The notes beneath the pieces are model-generated. The model ran no database searches. It worked only from the letters and a program-made list of their open reading frames with translations, and was not told the origin of the DNA. Positions 9,257 to 17,764 of a DNA stretch of 58,609 nt are shown piece by piece. Position 1 is the stretch's first letter, and every line of letters begins with the position of its first letter. Source of the DNA: Psychromonas antarctica. GTDB lineage: Bacteria; Pseudomonadota; Gammaproteobacteria; Enterobacterales; Psychromonadaceae. Made by a program: the position numbers and the translations under genes. The stretch spans positions 1 to 58,609 of the forward strand of contig NZ_JAHNZV010000018.1 in the NCBI RefSeq assembly GCF_022267535.1. The letters are read 5' to 3'.

Positions 9257-9826
9257 ATGAAAAAATTACTTTTACCAGCAACCTTAGTCGCGGCGATGTT
9301 GATACCCACATTTGCCAATGCAGCCGATTACATTATAGATACTAAAGGCGCACACGCTTCAATCAATTTCAAAGTGAGCCACTTAGGCTACAGCTTTATC
9401 CAAGGTCGTTTTAATACCTTTGACGGAAAATTTAGCTTTGATCCGAAAAATATTAGCGCTTCTAAAGTAACCGTCAACGTGGATACAAGCAGCTTAGATT
9501 CAAATCATGCAGAGCGAGATAAACATATAAAAAGCGGCGATTTTATTAACGCGAGTAAATTTTCAACAGCAAAATTTGTGAGTACGACAGCAAGCCCCAA
9601 AGCCGATGGCGGCTTAACAATTAGCGGTGACTTAACGCTACATGGTGTCACTAAAGCAATCACTATTGACGCACACTTTATTGGCGAAGGTAAGGATCCG
9701 TGGGGAGGATACCGGGCCGGTTTTCAAGGTACAACACGTTTACAGCTAGCAGATTTTGCAATTCCTGTTATGGGCAGTTCAAGTTATGTCGATATGGAAT
9801 TACATGTTGAAGGTGTGCGTTTATAA
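9257..9826 (+). CDS. YceI family periplasmic protein
   Basis: 189 aa with a Sec signal peptide (LPATLVAAMLIPTFANA, cut after about residue 22). The mature part is the YceI lipocalin-like barrel: it opens with ADYIIDTKGAHASINFKVSHLGYSF, the standard family start, and continues with GRFNTFDGKFSFD and the SGDLTLHGVTKAI strand. Family members bind polyisoprenoid or amide lipids in the periplasm; the partner here is unknown. An ATAAGGATTTATTA ribosome site lies just upstream, and it sits in the same transcript as the cytochrome b561 gene. Confidence 0.93.
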   Translation: MKKLLLPATLVAAMLIPTFANAADYIIDTKGAHASINFKVSHLGYSFIQGRFNTFDGKFSFDPKNISASKVTVNVDTSSLDSNHAERDKHIKSGDFINASKFSTAKFVSTTASPKADGGLTISGDLTLHGVTKAITIDAHFIGEGKDPWGGYRAGFQGTTRLQLADFAIPVMGSSSYVDMELHVEGVRL

Positions 9827-9903
9827 GCCAGTCAAGGCATTCTTTTTTAGCCTGCTTAAACTATCAAATATCTTATTATTGGTAGTTTTTGCTTTTCTTA
9901 ACG

Positions 9904-10980
9904 CTAGCTGCGTAATTCCAGTGTCACAGATACAATTGCATGATCTGTGCTTTCCCCATCACGATCAAAGATCGGGTTGATAAGATGCCTATCGTAAGTG
10001 TGGTAGGCCGCTAATTCAAAAACACTCGATTGGTGACAGGCATCAAACTCACAGGAGAATAAAATATAATCGAGCACAGAACTGCTTTCACCAAAGTAAT
10101 GGGTCGCTTTACGGGTGATGTGCTGTGTGTCGTTATCAGTTGCCAGATAGAGATCCCATGCGTCTTTTAAACAATATTTAGCAACAAAAGCTTCGCTATC
10201 GTATTTCGAAACAAAACGCAGAGAGTCGGTGATTAAATGCGTTAATACCCCATCCGCTAAGGTATTATTAAAATCCCCCATCAATATCATCGGCAGGCCG
10301 CTCTTCTCTCGTCGGCTTATCATATTCACTAATAACAGAGCCGCTTCTGATCCGCGTTGTATGGTCGATCCCCAGCCCCCCACCACCTGACATTTTAAAG
10401 ATTCAATAATGTTTTTTTCCGATGAAAACTGGTCATTTTTGACATGTTCAAGCATTGGTCGCTTAGATTTAAAATGCACTACGTAACAATCACAATCGCC
10501 AATATGCGGAAGTTCAACCGTTGCCCGAATCACTTTACGGCTAAAGGAGAAATCTCCCTTCAATCCCATAGCAATAGCCAAATCAGCATCGGCAGTCACA
10601 GCTTGCACCTCTTTAATCGGATAGCGCGAAGCGAGCGCCACCACCGGACTCCTGCAGATAAAATCATCAGTAACTTCGGCCTGATCCACTACAGCAAAAT
10701 AGCGATATCCATGCTTCAAAAGCAAAGTGGATAATGACTCGGGGCTAAATACCTCCTGAAAACCGATCACGTCCGGTTGAAATTCATCCAAATAATCACC
10801 AATCCAGCGCTGCTTTTTAGTCCACTGCAACGCACTGTAAATACGCTCAAAATCATAATAGGCGAAAGGCGGCTCGAGATAATTAAAGAGGTTAAACGTC
10901 GCTATTTTAATCTGAGAATGAGGGATAGATTCATTTAAGGAGTAAGTGCAGACAGGATCAAATTTTTTTTTTGCTGGCAA
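9904..10980 (-). CDS. Endonuclease/exonuclease/phosphatase family protein
   Basis: 358 aa, no signal peptide. EEP-fold landmarks are in order: IATFNLFNYL (Asn), GFQEVF (metal-binding Glu), MGDFNNTLADG (Asp/Asn) and STDHAIVSVTLEL (catalytic Asp-His) at the C-terminus. The fold covers nucleases, phosphodiesterases and inositol phosphatases, so the substrate is open. Convergent with yceI and followed in the same direction, after the amylase terminator, by no obvious partner. The start is the ATG at 10980. Confidence 0.88.
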   Translation of the reverse strand: MPAKKKFDPVCTYSLNESIPHSQIKIATFNLFNYLEPPFAYYDFERIYSALQWTKKQRWIGDYLDEFQPDVIGFQEVFSPESLSTLLLKHGYRYFAVVDQAEVTDDFICRSPVVALASRYPIKEVQAVTADADLAIAMGLKGDFSFSRKVIRATVELPHIGDCDCYVVHFKSKRPMLEHVKNDQFSSEKNIIESLKCQVVGGWGSTIQRGSEAALLLVNMISRREKSGLPMILMGDFNNTLADGVLTHLITDSLRFVSKYDSEAFVAKYCLKDAWDLYLATDNDTQHITRKATHYFGESSSVLDYILFSCEFDACHQSSVFELAAYHTYDRHLINPIFDRDGESTDHAIVSVTLELRS

Positions 10981-11070
10981 AGTGCTTTTCCCGTAAGAGA
11001 GTTAAGCCGTGATTATAACTGAATCTACGAGGAGGTTGTTATTTCTATACTTTTAAATCGCAGAGGGAAT

Positions 11071-11110
11071 AAAAAATGGACTGGTCATTTAACTGAGCAG
11101 CCCATTTTTT
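11071..11110 (-). terminator. Terminator downstream of the amylase gene
   Basis: A stem of AAAAAATGG with CCATTTTTT, plus an inner CTG/CAG, around a loop of about 14 nt gives T-runs on both strands, so it may work in both directions. A second 8-bp hairpin, TTAGCGTT/AACGCTAA (about 11120-11142), overlaps the amylase stop codon. Confidence 0.75.
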
Positions 11111-11138
11111 GTCATACTGTTAGCGTTTATATTTAACG

Positions 11139-13214
11139 CTAATCAGCACATTTACTGACCATCATTTTGTTTGCTGAACCGTCGTCATTAACACTAAAGC
11201 TAAACACATAATCCCCTACTTCTGGAATCGCGATAGAAGACTCAGTACCGGGGCCTACCGCTGGAGCTAAGCCCTGCTCTGTAGCCAGAATAACTGGCGC
11301 ACTGCCAGCAACCGCAAATTCAACAGACCAATCACTCGCGGCAAACTTAAAACCATAAGAGGTGGTGCTTGCTTCATTAACCACAACCTGATAAGTATTC
11401 TGGCCTTTGTAGCTAAACTGGCGTGACGTTGGTGTTGCATCAAAACCAGCGCCACCGTCATAAGTACCACGAATAAACATATCACTAGTAAGCGGAGCAC
11501 TTTCTGAAGAGTTTGGATTAGTGCAAGATGCCATAAAACCGTTTCCGACAATCGCATCGCCTGTTGGTGATTGTGGTCCATCAGCTAAAGGTGACTCTAT
11601 ATTCAAAAATTGAGCCTCAAATGGCGCTAATGTTAATGTATAAATACCACCCGCTATTTTGTGTACGTCACCCGTTAACAGATCCGTTAGATCGCCATCG
11701 CTACCGATACTTAGACCCGTTAACTCATGAGTTACATTGCTATCACTAATATTAATCAGATAAAGCACATTATTATCTTTAGCACTTTTATGATCAATAT
11801 AAATATCATTGTCTGAGTAGATATGAGTACGTTCACCATTAAATAATGCTGGGTTAGCAGTCCTCATCGCCATTAAATCGGCAACATAAGCTTTTAGCTC
11901 GGTTTGCTTACTGCTTAATGTAATGCCTGTTACACCTTCAACTTTCGCACTAGTGCGTGCAACATGATCGTCACAACGTCCTAAAGTCGCATCACATGGA
12001 CTTTCATTATCCGCAAAGCCCGGTAATTCATCACCGATCTCTTCACCATAATAAAGCGTGATAGGACCAGAATAAGCGGCCATAAAACTAAATGCCCCTT
12101 TATGCCTTTCCCAGTATTCTGCATCGACAGGATTAGCAATATCACCACGTTGTAGCAGATCACCAAAACGCACTAAATCGTGATTGCCTAGCATTAGATT
12201 TGGCATCGCGTGAGCGGGATAAGAAAGATGGCTCATATAACCGCTGTTCAATGTTGTTGCAGGGCGTCCACCAGCACCGCTTTCTTCCACAGCAAAAGTT
12301 TGCACCACGCTATAGCGCATAGGGAAGTCAAAGTTAGAATGCAGGGCAGGAGACTCATCAGAACAATATCCTTGCGTAGCGATATCATTCTGACCTTTCC
12401 AAATTTCTCCGACCATATAACCTAACGGATTGACTGTTTTACCCTGTGCGTCGGTGTAAGTCACACTCGCCGAAGCGGCTTCAACAGCTTCGCGCAGTTC
12501 AGTCCACTGTGCAGCCGGAACTTGGTATGCTTGGTCTAAACGCCATCCGTCAATTTTAAGCTCATTGATCCAGTACGTTGCCACTTCTTTATAAAACGCC
12601 AAACTGCCCGGATAATCGACTGGATTATCACCTCCTTGCGGTGTTAATCCATTAGGAGAAGCGGCTACATTACTCTTGTGATGACCAAAAACGCCATCAA
12701 AAAACACATATAACCCTTTAGCATGAGCTGCATCAACGAGTTCTTTTGCTTTCGCCATATCGCCAAAATTAGTATCAATTTTAAAATAATCACTAGCAAA
12801 ATAACCCGTTGCATCTAAACGATCAGTCCAATCGTCCTGCCCCGAAATAGCAGTAGATTGGAAGATCGGCGTTAACCAAATAGCGTTAACACCTAAACCT
12901 TTAATATAATCAAGAGAGTCTATCACGCCTTGCAGATCGCCTTCATGGTGGCTATCACCATAACCGGTTCCGTAGCCGATATTCGTGTCGCCATCGACAA
13001 AAGATTCCACCATCACTTGATAAGTGATCAAGCCACAATCAGCAGCAACAGCTTCATTGCCTTGGTAACAAGCCAATGTTGAATGCTCAATTTGACAGTC
13101 TACAATTGGTACCACACCGCCACCGCCGTCACCGCTGTCACCACCACCGCCACAAGCTGCTAAATTTAGTGCCAGCGCCATTGCCAGCGTCATTTTTGAA
13201 ATTGTATAATTCAT
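11139..13214 (-). CDS. GH13 alpha-amylase lipoprotein
   Basis: 691 aa from the ATG at 13214, preceded by AAGGAAGC (the frame runs five codons further). A lipobox LAAC with Cys21 and a Gly/Asp-rich spacer indicate an outer-membrane or surface lipoprotein. The GH13 barrel shows GVNAIWLTPIF, DGWRLDQAYQ (nucleophile Asp227), VGEIWKG (acid/base Glu270) and LGNHDLVRF (His345-Asp346). A beta-sandwich domain follows. The last 110 or so residues, FIRGTYDGGAGFDATP onward, look like an added sugar-binding or starch-binding-like domain. It probably degrades external alpha-glucan; glycogen synthesis genes lie about 36 kb away in the window. Confidence 0.93.
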   Translation of the reverse strand: MNYTISKMTLAMALALNLAACGGGGDSGDGGGGVVPIVDCQIEHSTLACYQGNEAVAADCGLITYQVMVESFVDGDTNIGYGTGYGDSHHEGDLQGVIDSLDYIKGLGVNAIWLTPIFQSTAISGQDDWTDRLDATGYFASDYFKIDTNFGDMAKAKELVDAAHAKGLYVFFDGVFGHHKSNVAASPNGLTPQGGDNPVDYPGSLAFYKEVATYWINELKIDGWRLDQAYQVPAAQWTELREAVEAASASVTYTDAQGKTVNPLGYMVGEIWKGQNDIATQGYCSDESPALHSNFDFPMRYSVVQTFAVEESGAGGRPATTLNSGYMSHLSYPAHAMPNLMLGNHDLVRFGDLLQRGDIANPVDAEYWERHKGAFSFMAAYSGPITLYYGEEIGDELPGFADNESPCDATLGRCDDHVARTSAKVEGVTGITLSSKQTELKAYVADLMAMRTANPALFNGERTHIYSDNDIYIDHKSAKDNNVLYLINISDSNVTHELTGLSIGSDGDLTDLLTGDVHKIAGGIYTLTLAPFEAQFLNIESPLADGPQSPTGDAIVGNGFMASCTNPNSSESAPLTSDMFIRGTYDGGAGFDATPTSRQFSYKGQNTYQVVVNEASTTSYGFKFAASDWSVEFAVAGSAPVILATEQGLAPAVGPGTESSIAIPEVGDYVFSFSVNDDGSANKMMVSKCAD

Positions 13215-13503
13215 ATAGCTTCCTTGCAAAAATAGATTAAGTATTCTATGACAACAGAACTGGATTCATCACCTATAAACTTAAAAAAAGGCGGTTATTA
13301 TGATGAATATTTGAAGTGGTAGGCAAAATAGAGAAAAATACTGACAAACGAGATGGAATATTTTCAATGCCCAGCCTAACGAATAAGTTAATGCTAAAGA
13401 ATGTTCCCCTCTAAAATCAGATCGATAATAATACAGTGGGTAGCTGATTGCGCTTAATTGTTGGGTCTAGTATAACAGTGCAGCACCACTCACTCGGCAC
13501 TGG

Positions 13504-13980
13504 CTATATTTCTTTTAACTGAGAAACGGTTGTTAGGCTATGCAGACAACCAAAACCACTTGAATCGATCTCAACATGCCCGACAGTAGAGGTGGAAAAT
13601 GCGGGAACTCCAGCCGCGGGGGCCAGTTCACCAACGATATACCCCACTAATGGTAGATGAGAAACAATTAATAATTTATCCACTCCCGCAGCTTGTAACG
13701 CCAAAACTTTATTCACTGTTTTATGCGCACTGCCACTTGGTGTTAAATATTTCACCGTTTGCACATTCTTTACCTCAGGGAGAAATGGTCGTACAGAATC
13801 CCACGTTTGCTGGGCTCGCAAATAAGGACTAACCAATACCGCATCAAAACAAAGATGACATTGCGCTAAATACGCGGCCATTTTTTCAGACTCTAAGCGG
13901 CCAAGCAAAGTTAATTCTCTTTTTTCATCTGACTCTGCCATCATTTCAGCTTGACCGTGACGCATAATATAAATCTGCAT
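13504..13980 (-). CDS. sixA: Phosphohistidine phosphatase SixA
   Basis: 158 aa from the ATG at 13980, chosen because the protein then begins MQIYIMRHGQAE as in the SixA family, with GGTGAG upstream. The frame runs 23 codons further without similarity. The catalytic RHG motif is at residues 7-9 and the second histidine is in VSHLPLVGYIVGEL. SixA removes phosphate from histidine-containing phosphocarrier proteins such as ArcB HPt or the nitrogen PTS. It is monocistronic and divergent from the moxR operon. Confidence 0.9.
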   Translation of the reverse strand: MQIYIMRHGQAEMMAESDEKRELTLLGRLESEKMAAYLAQCHLCFDAVLVSPYLRAQQTWDSVRPFLPEVKNVQTVKYLTPSGSAHKTVNKVLALQAAGVDKLLIVSHLPLVGYIVGELAPAAGVPAFSTSTVGHVEIDSSGFGCLHSLTTVSQLKEI

Positions 13981-14403
13981 AGTAAACATCTCACCATAAA
14001 AAGCGCAATTAACCGCGCACAGGAAACCTAGATTGGCTTTGCCCTGCAATCTTCGTTATTAATCTTTAATTGCTGTTTTGTAAAAATAAGCTTAAAACAA
14101 CAACAGCGATAAGTCCTGCAATAAAAAAAGTTTGTATGGGCAAATAATGTGTATAGCGAATAAAAAATTTTAATTTGCTTATTGTATTGGCTCATACTTA
14201 GTTGCGCTAATGTTAATGATACGTAAAAACGTCCCAAAAAACATGTGCAAAATCATAAAACATGCACAGCTCTCAAGGTTAATGCAGAAAAATACGTTTT
14301 GCAGATAAATTAATTTCCACCTTATCAGGGAACTTTTATGCCTTGAAGTTGACTATTATTAGCAGTATATTTTTACTTATCTTAATTCAAGCAGATTATA
14401 AAC
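13981..14403. other. Divergent intergenic region sixA / moxR
   Basis: About 420 AT-rich bases. TTGACT at 14349-14354 with TATATT/TTTACT some 13-17 nt further could be the promoter of the moxR operon, but the -10 box is poor. No stem-loop or repeat of note. Confidence 0.4.
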
Positions 14404-15363
14404 ATGGCAAAACAACAACTTGACGCATTACGAACTTACCTTAATAAAATGATTTTAGGACAAAGCGAATTGGTAGATGGCCTATTGATTGCTTTACTGG
14501 CTGATGGCCATATTCTCGTTGAAAGCCCACCGGGACTGGCAAAAACCCGCGCGATTAATGCACTTTCAAAGGGTATCGAAGGGGATTTTCATCGCATTCA
14601 ATTTACGCCTGATCTGTTACCATCAGATTTGACTGGCACTGACATTTTTCGTCAAGAGACGGGTGAATTTATTTTCGAAAAAGGCCCACTATTTCATAAT
14701 TTAATTCTTGCTGATGAAATAAATCGCGCCCCTGCTAAAGTACAATCCGCTTTATTAGAAGCGATGGCCGAGCATCAAATTACCGTCGGTAAAAAAACGT
14801 ACCCGTTACCGGAACTTTTTTTAGTGATGGCGACACAAAATCCAATCGAGCAGGAAGGCACTTATCCATTGCCGGAAGCGCAATTAGACCGCTTTATTAT
14901 GCATCTCGAATTAGATTATCCCGATGCAGCAACGGAAAAAGAGATCTTACATCTCAATCATAAAGAGATTTTAAAAGAGACTATTGCCGAAGTAACTCCC
15001 TTATTAAATGAACAAATATTTGCTATCCGTAAAGAAATAATGACGATTAAGATTGCACCGCATTTAGAGCAGTATCTGATTGATCTTATTATCGCGACAC
15101 GGCAGCCACAACGCTATGGCGCACAATTAAAGGAATGGATAAGTTACGGCGCCAGTCCGCGTGCAACGCTAGCCTTAATGCGCACGGCAAAAGCTCGGGC
15201 ATGGCTTGATAATCGTGATTATGTGATGCCTGACGATATTATTAGCAATCTCTATCCAGTGCTGCGTCACCGCCTTATTTTGAGTTATGAAGCGGAGGCA
15301 CAAGGGATCAATGCCAACCGTGTTATTCAAGAGATTGTCAATCAGGTAGCGATCCCAGCCTAA
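14404..15363 (+). CDS. MoxR-type AAA+ ATPase
   Basis: 319 aa. Walker A is ESPPGLAKT at 40-48. Walker B is LILADEINRAPAKVQSALLEAMAEHQ near 100-125, including the MoxR signature. Sensor 1 is in MATQNPIEQEGTYPLPEAQLDRF. The AAA_lid domain ends the protein. MoxR proteins act as chaperones that help load metal centres or assemble complexes with VWA partners, here encoded by the following genes. The TAA stop shares a base with the ATG of the next gene, so the operon begins here. Confidence 0.95.
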   Translation: MAKQQLDALRTYLNKMILGQSELVDGLLIALLADGHILVESPPGLAKTRAINALSKGIEGDFHRIQFTPDLLPSDLTGTDIFRQETGEFIFEKGPLFHNLILADEINRAPAKVQSALLEAMAEHQITVGKKTYPLPELFLVMATQNPIEQEGTYPLPEAQLDRFIMHLELDYPDAATEKEILHLNHKEILKETIAEVTPLLNEQIFAIRKEIMTIKIAPHLEQYLIDLIIATRQPQRYGAQLKEWISYGASPRATLALMRTAKARAWLDNRDYVMPDDIISNLYPVLRHRLILSYEAEAQGINANRVIQEIVNQVAIPA

Positions 15364-16307
15364 TGAGTATAACTAAGCCCATAATCTTTGCTAATACCCC
15401 CTATATCACCGGGACGAATATTAGCCTGCAAGAATTACTCAGTTATAAGCCGCATGCAAAACTGCATCTGCATCCAGCGGCCAGCGCGGCCCATCGACAA
15501 CTTGCCGGTAACTATCTGGCTAAAATTAAAGGCCGCGGCATGGAGTTTGCTGAAGTACGCCGTTATCAAGCTGGTGATGATATACGCACTATTGACTGGG
15601 CCGTCACCGCGCGCACAGGTAAAGCGCATACCAAATTGTTTCAGGAAGAAAAAGAACGCCCAGTTTTTATCTTATTAGATCTTTCCGACAGTATGATTTT
15701 TGGTAGCCAGTTTGTTTTTAAATCAGTACAGGCTTGCCATCTTGCCGCATTACTTAGCTGGCAAGCAAAGCAGCGTAATGATCGTTTGGGTGGCATTATC
15801 TTTAACCAAGAAGAGGTTGCCGAGTTAAAACCGACAGGTAGAAGCAAAGGATTAATGACTTTTTTCCACCAAAGTGAACGCTTATGTAAATCACAGCCTT
15901 TAAAACCGGTAAACAGCACACAATCCTTATTTACGCAGCTTAAACGTCTTTCCTGTTTAGTACAAACAGGCAGTCAAATTCACCTTATTAGCGATTTTTC
16001 ACAACTCGATCAAAATTGCCAAAAATTGATCGCACAGATGCGCCGTCATAATCAACTCAATGCTTGGCAAATTAGCGATCCGCTTGAACGCGTTTTACCC
16101 CAAGAAGCGCTGCAAGCGAGATTGAAAATAAATAGCCTCTATGGCAGTGGATTCTTTAAACAAAAAGGCGCGTTACAACAATACCAAAATGACGCTAACG
16201 AACGCCAAATAAATGTGCATAAGTTATTTACTAAACAGGGAATCCCCCTTTATCAGTTGTCTGCGTCGATACCATTAATGGAGCAGTTCCATGTCCCCGC
16301 TCGCTAA
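15363..16307 (+). CDS. DUF58 domain protein (bat operon)
   Basis: 314 aa, soluble. The DUF58 core is YQAGDDIRTIDWAVTARTGKAHTKLFQEEKERPVFILLDLSDSM at about 62-107. The last part is the start of a VWA-like fold with a DxSDS metal site. Its start overlaps the moxR stop by one base and its end overlaps the next gene by 17 nt. It is thought to bridge the MoxR ATPase to its VWA partners; the exact role is unknown in any organism. Confidence 0.93.
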   Translation: MSITKPIIFANTPYITGTNISLQELLSYKPHAKLHLHPAASAAHRQLAGNYLAKIKGRGMEFAEVRRYQAGDDIRTIDWAVTARTGKAHTKLFQEEKERPVFILLDLSDSMIFGSQFVFKSVQACHLAALLSWQAKQRNDRLGGIIFNQEEVAELKPTGRSKGLMTFFHQSERLCKSQPLKPVNSTQSLFTQLKRLSCLVQTGSQIHLISDFSQLDQNCQKLIAQMRRHNQLNAWQISDPLERVLPQEALQARLKINSLYGSGFFKQKGALQQYQNDANERQINVHKLFTKQGIPLYQLSASIPLMEQFHVPAR

Positions 16308-16788
16308 TCAAAACCCACTCGACAAACTAAACGATATAATAGCACCAATAGCGCCCAGTTGGTGGCCCCCTGCTCCCATCTACTGGTTTTTGTCGCTGGC
16401 TGTTATTATTTTACTTATTGCTACATTCTATTTATTTAGAAATTTAAAAAAAATGCAATTAACACAACAGCGACCATTATTAGAACTGCAACATTTAAAA
16501 GAGAGTAACGCTAATTTCATTGAATTGAATCAGCTGCTTAAAGGAGTGGCATTAGTCTATTTCCCTCGCCATCAGGTAGCCTCTCTGCATGGTCCATTAT
16601 GGTTTGATTTTTTACAGTCTTACTCAGCGCGCCCCATTTTTGGAAAGCAAGCAACTTTTATTGCTCGACTTTACAATAACGTCGAGCAACTCTGCTCAGC
16701 GGAAGATATTACACAGGCAAAAGCGTGGATAATAGAACTTCCTAAACAGATCAAAAAACAACAAAAAGAGAGCAATAAAAATGTTTGA
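16291..16788 (+). CDS. DUF4381 membrane protein (bat operon)
   Basis: 165 aa. A proline/tryptophan-rich N-terminus (PIAPSWWPPAPIYW) precedes one transmembrane helix (about 30-48) and a cytoplasmic domain typical of DUF4381 with LLKGVALVYFPRHQVASLHG. It overlaps the previous gene by 17 nt and the next by 8 nt, so translation is coupled. This position between DUF58 and VWA genes is the standard one in gammaproteobacterial bat operons. Confidence 0.88.
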   Translation: MSPLANQNPLDKLNDIIAPIAPSWWPPAPIYWFLSLAVIILLIATFYLFRNLKKMQLTQQRPLLELQHLKESNANFIELNQLLKGVALVYFPRHQVASLHGPLWFDFLQSYSARPIFGKQATFIARLYNNVEQLCSAEDITQAKAWIIELPKQIKKQQKESNKNV

Positions 16789-17764
16789 ATTTGTTTATTT
16801 ATGGCTATTTTTACTGCTCCCCTTGCCACTTATAGTTCGTTATTTCTTAACCGCCAAGAAACGTGACTACACACAAATTTGGATCCCATTAGCGCAAGGT
16901 CTAACAGGGCAGCAATCAAAGCGACAAAAGCATTCACTTAAGGTATTTATCCCCTGGCTAGTTTGGCTTTTATTATTAAGCGCATTAGCCAAACCGATCT
17001 ACTTTGGAGAGCCCATTCGTCTGCAGCAGAAAAGCCGTGACTTAGTTTTATCACTGGATCTTTCCGGCAGTATGGAAGTCGAAGATATGTCCTTAAACGG
17101 ACAGGGAGTAAATCGTTTAACCTTAGTAAAAGATCTCTTAAAAACCTTTATCGAAAAACGTCATGGAGATCGCTTAGGGCTTATTTTATTTGCAGATCAC
17201 GCCTACCTGCAAACACCGCTAACTTTTGATCTAAAAACCATCTCGCAAATGGTTGATGAAACAGTAATAGGATTGGTCGGCCGCGGTACGGCAATTGGCG
17301 AATCAATTGCGATGGCGATTAAAGGGTTTGTGGAAAATAAAAATGAGCAGCGCGTTTTAATCCTCCTCACCGACGGGATGAATACTGAAGGTACACTAGA
17401 TCCAATCAAAGCAGCCAAACAAGCCGCAAAAAACAATATTACTATATACACTATTGGGATTGGAGCAGATGAAATGGTTCAACGTACCATATTTGGCCGC
17501 CAACGTATTAATCCCTCAGCCGATCTCGATGAAAAGACGTTGCAGGAAATTGCTAAACTCACAGGTGGTCAATATTTCCGAGCTAGAAACCAACAAGAGC
17601 TGCAAAATATCTACCAAAAAATAGACCAATTAGAGCCTATTGATAGCGACTTTTTAGAGTTTCGCCCCGAAAAAAATCTTTTTTACTGGCCATTAGCGAC
17701 GGCTATTATGCTGCTATTTATGTTTGCCCTCTCGGCCAAATTAAGAGGTAATTATGATGCCTGA
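16781..17764 (+). CDS. VWA domain membrane protein (BatA-like)
   Basis: 327 aa. Two N-terminal helices (about 5-22 and 55-75) and one C-terminal helix (about 305-322) flank a von Willebrand factor A domain. The metal-binding MIDAS is DLSGS at 93-97, with the second loop Thr in GRGTAIG and LLTDGMNTEG later. It is expected to be exposed on the periplasmic or cytoplasmic face of the inner membrane and to pair with the next gene. Overlap with its downstream neighbour is about 10 nt. Confidence 0.93.
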   Translation: MFEFVYLWLFLLLPLPLIVRYFLTAKKRDYTQIWIPLAQGLTGQQSKRQKHSLKVFIPWLVWLLLLSALAKPIYFGEPIRLQQKSRDLVLSLDLSGSMEVEDMSLNGQGVNRLTLVKDLLKTFIEKRHGDRLGLILFADHAYLQTPLTFDLKTISQMVDETVIGLVGRGTAIGESIAMAIKGFVENKNEQRVLILLTDGMNTEGTLDPIKAAKQAAKNNITIYTIGIGADEMVQRTIFGRQRINPSADLDEKTLQEIAKLTGGQYFRARNQQELQNIYQKIDQLEPIDSDFLEFRPEKNLFYWPLATAIMLLFMFALSAKLRGNYDA

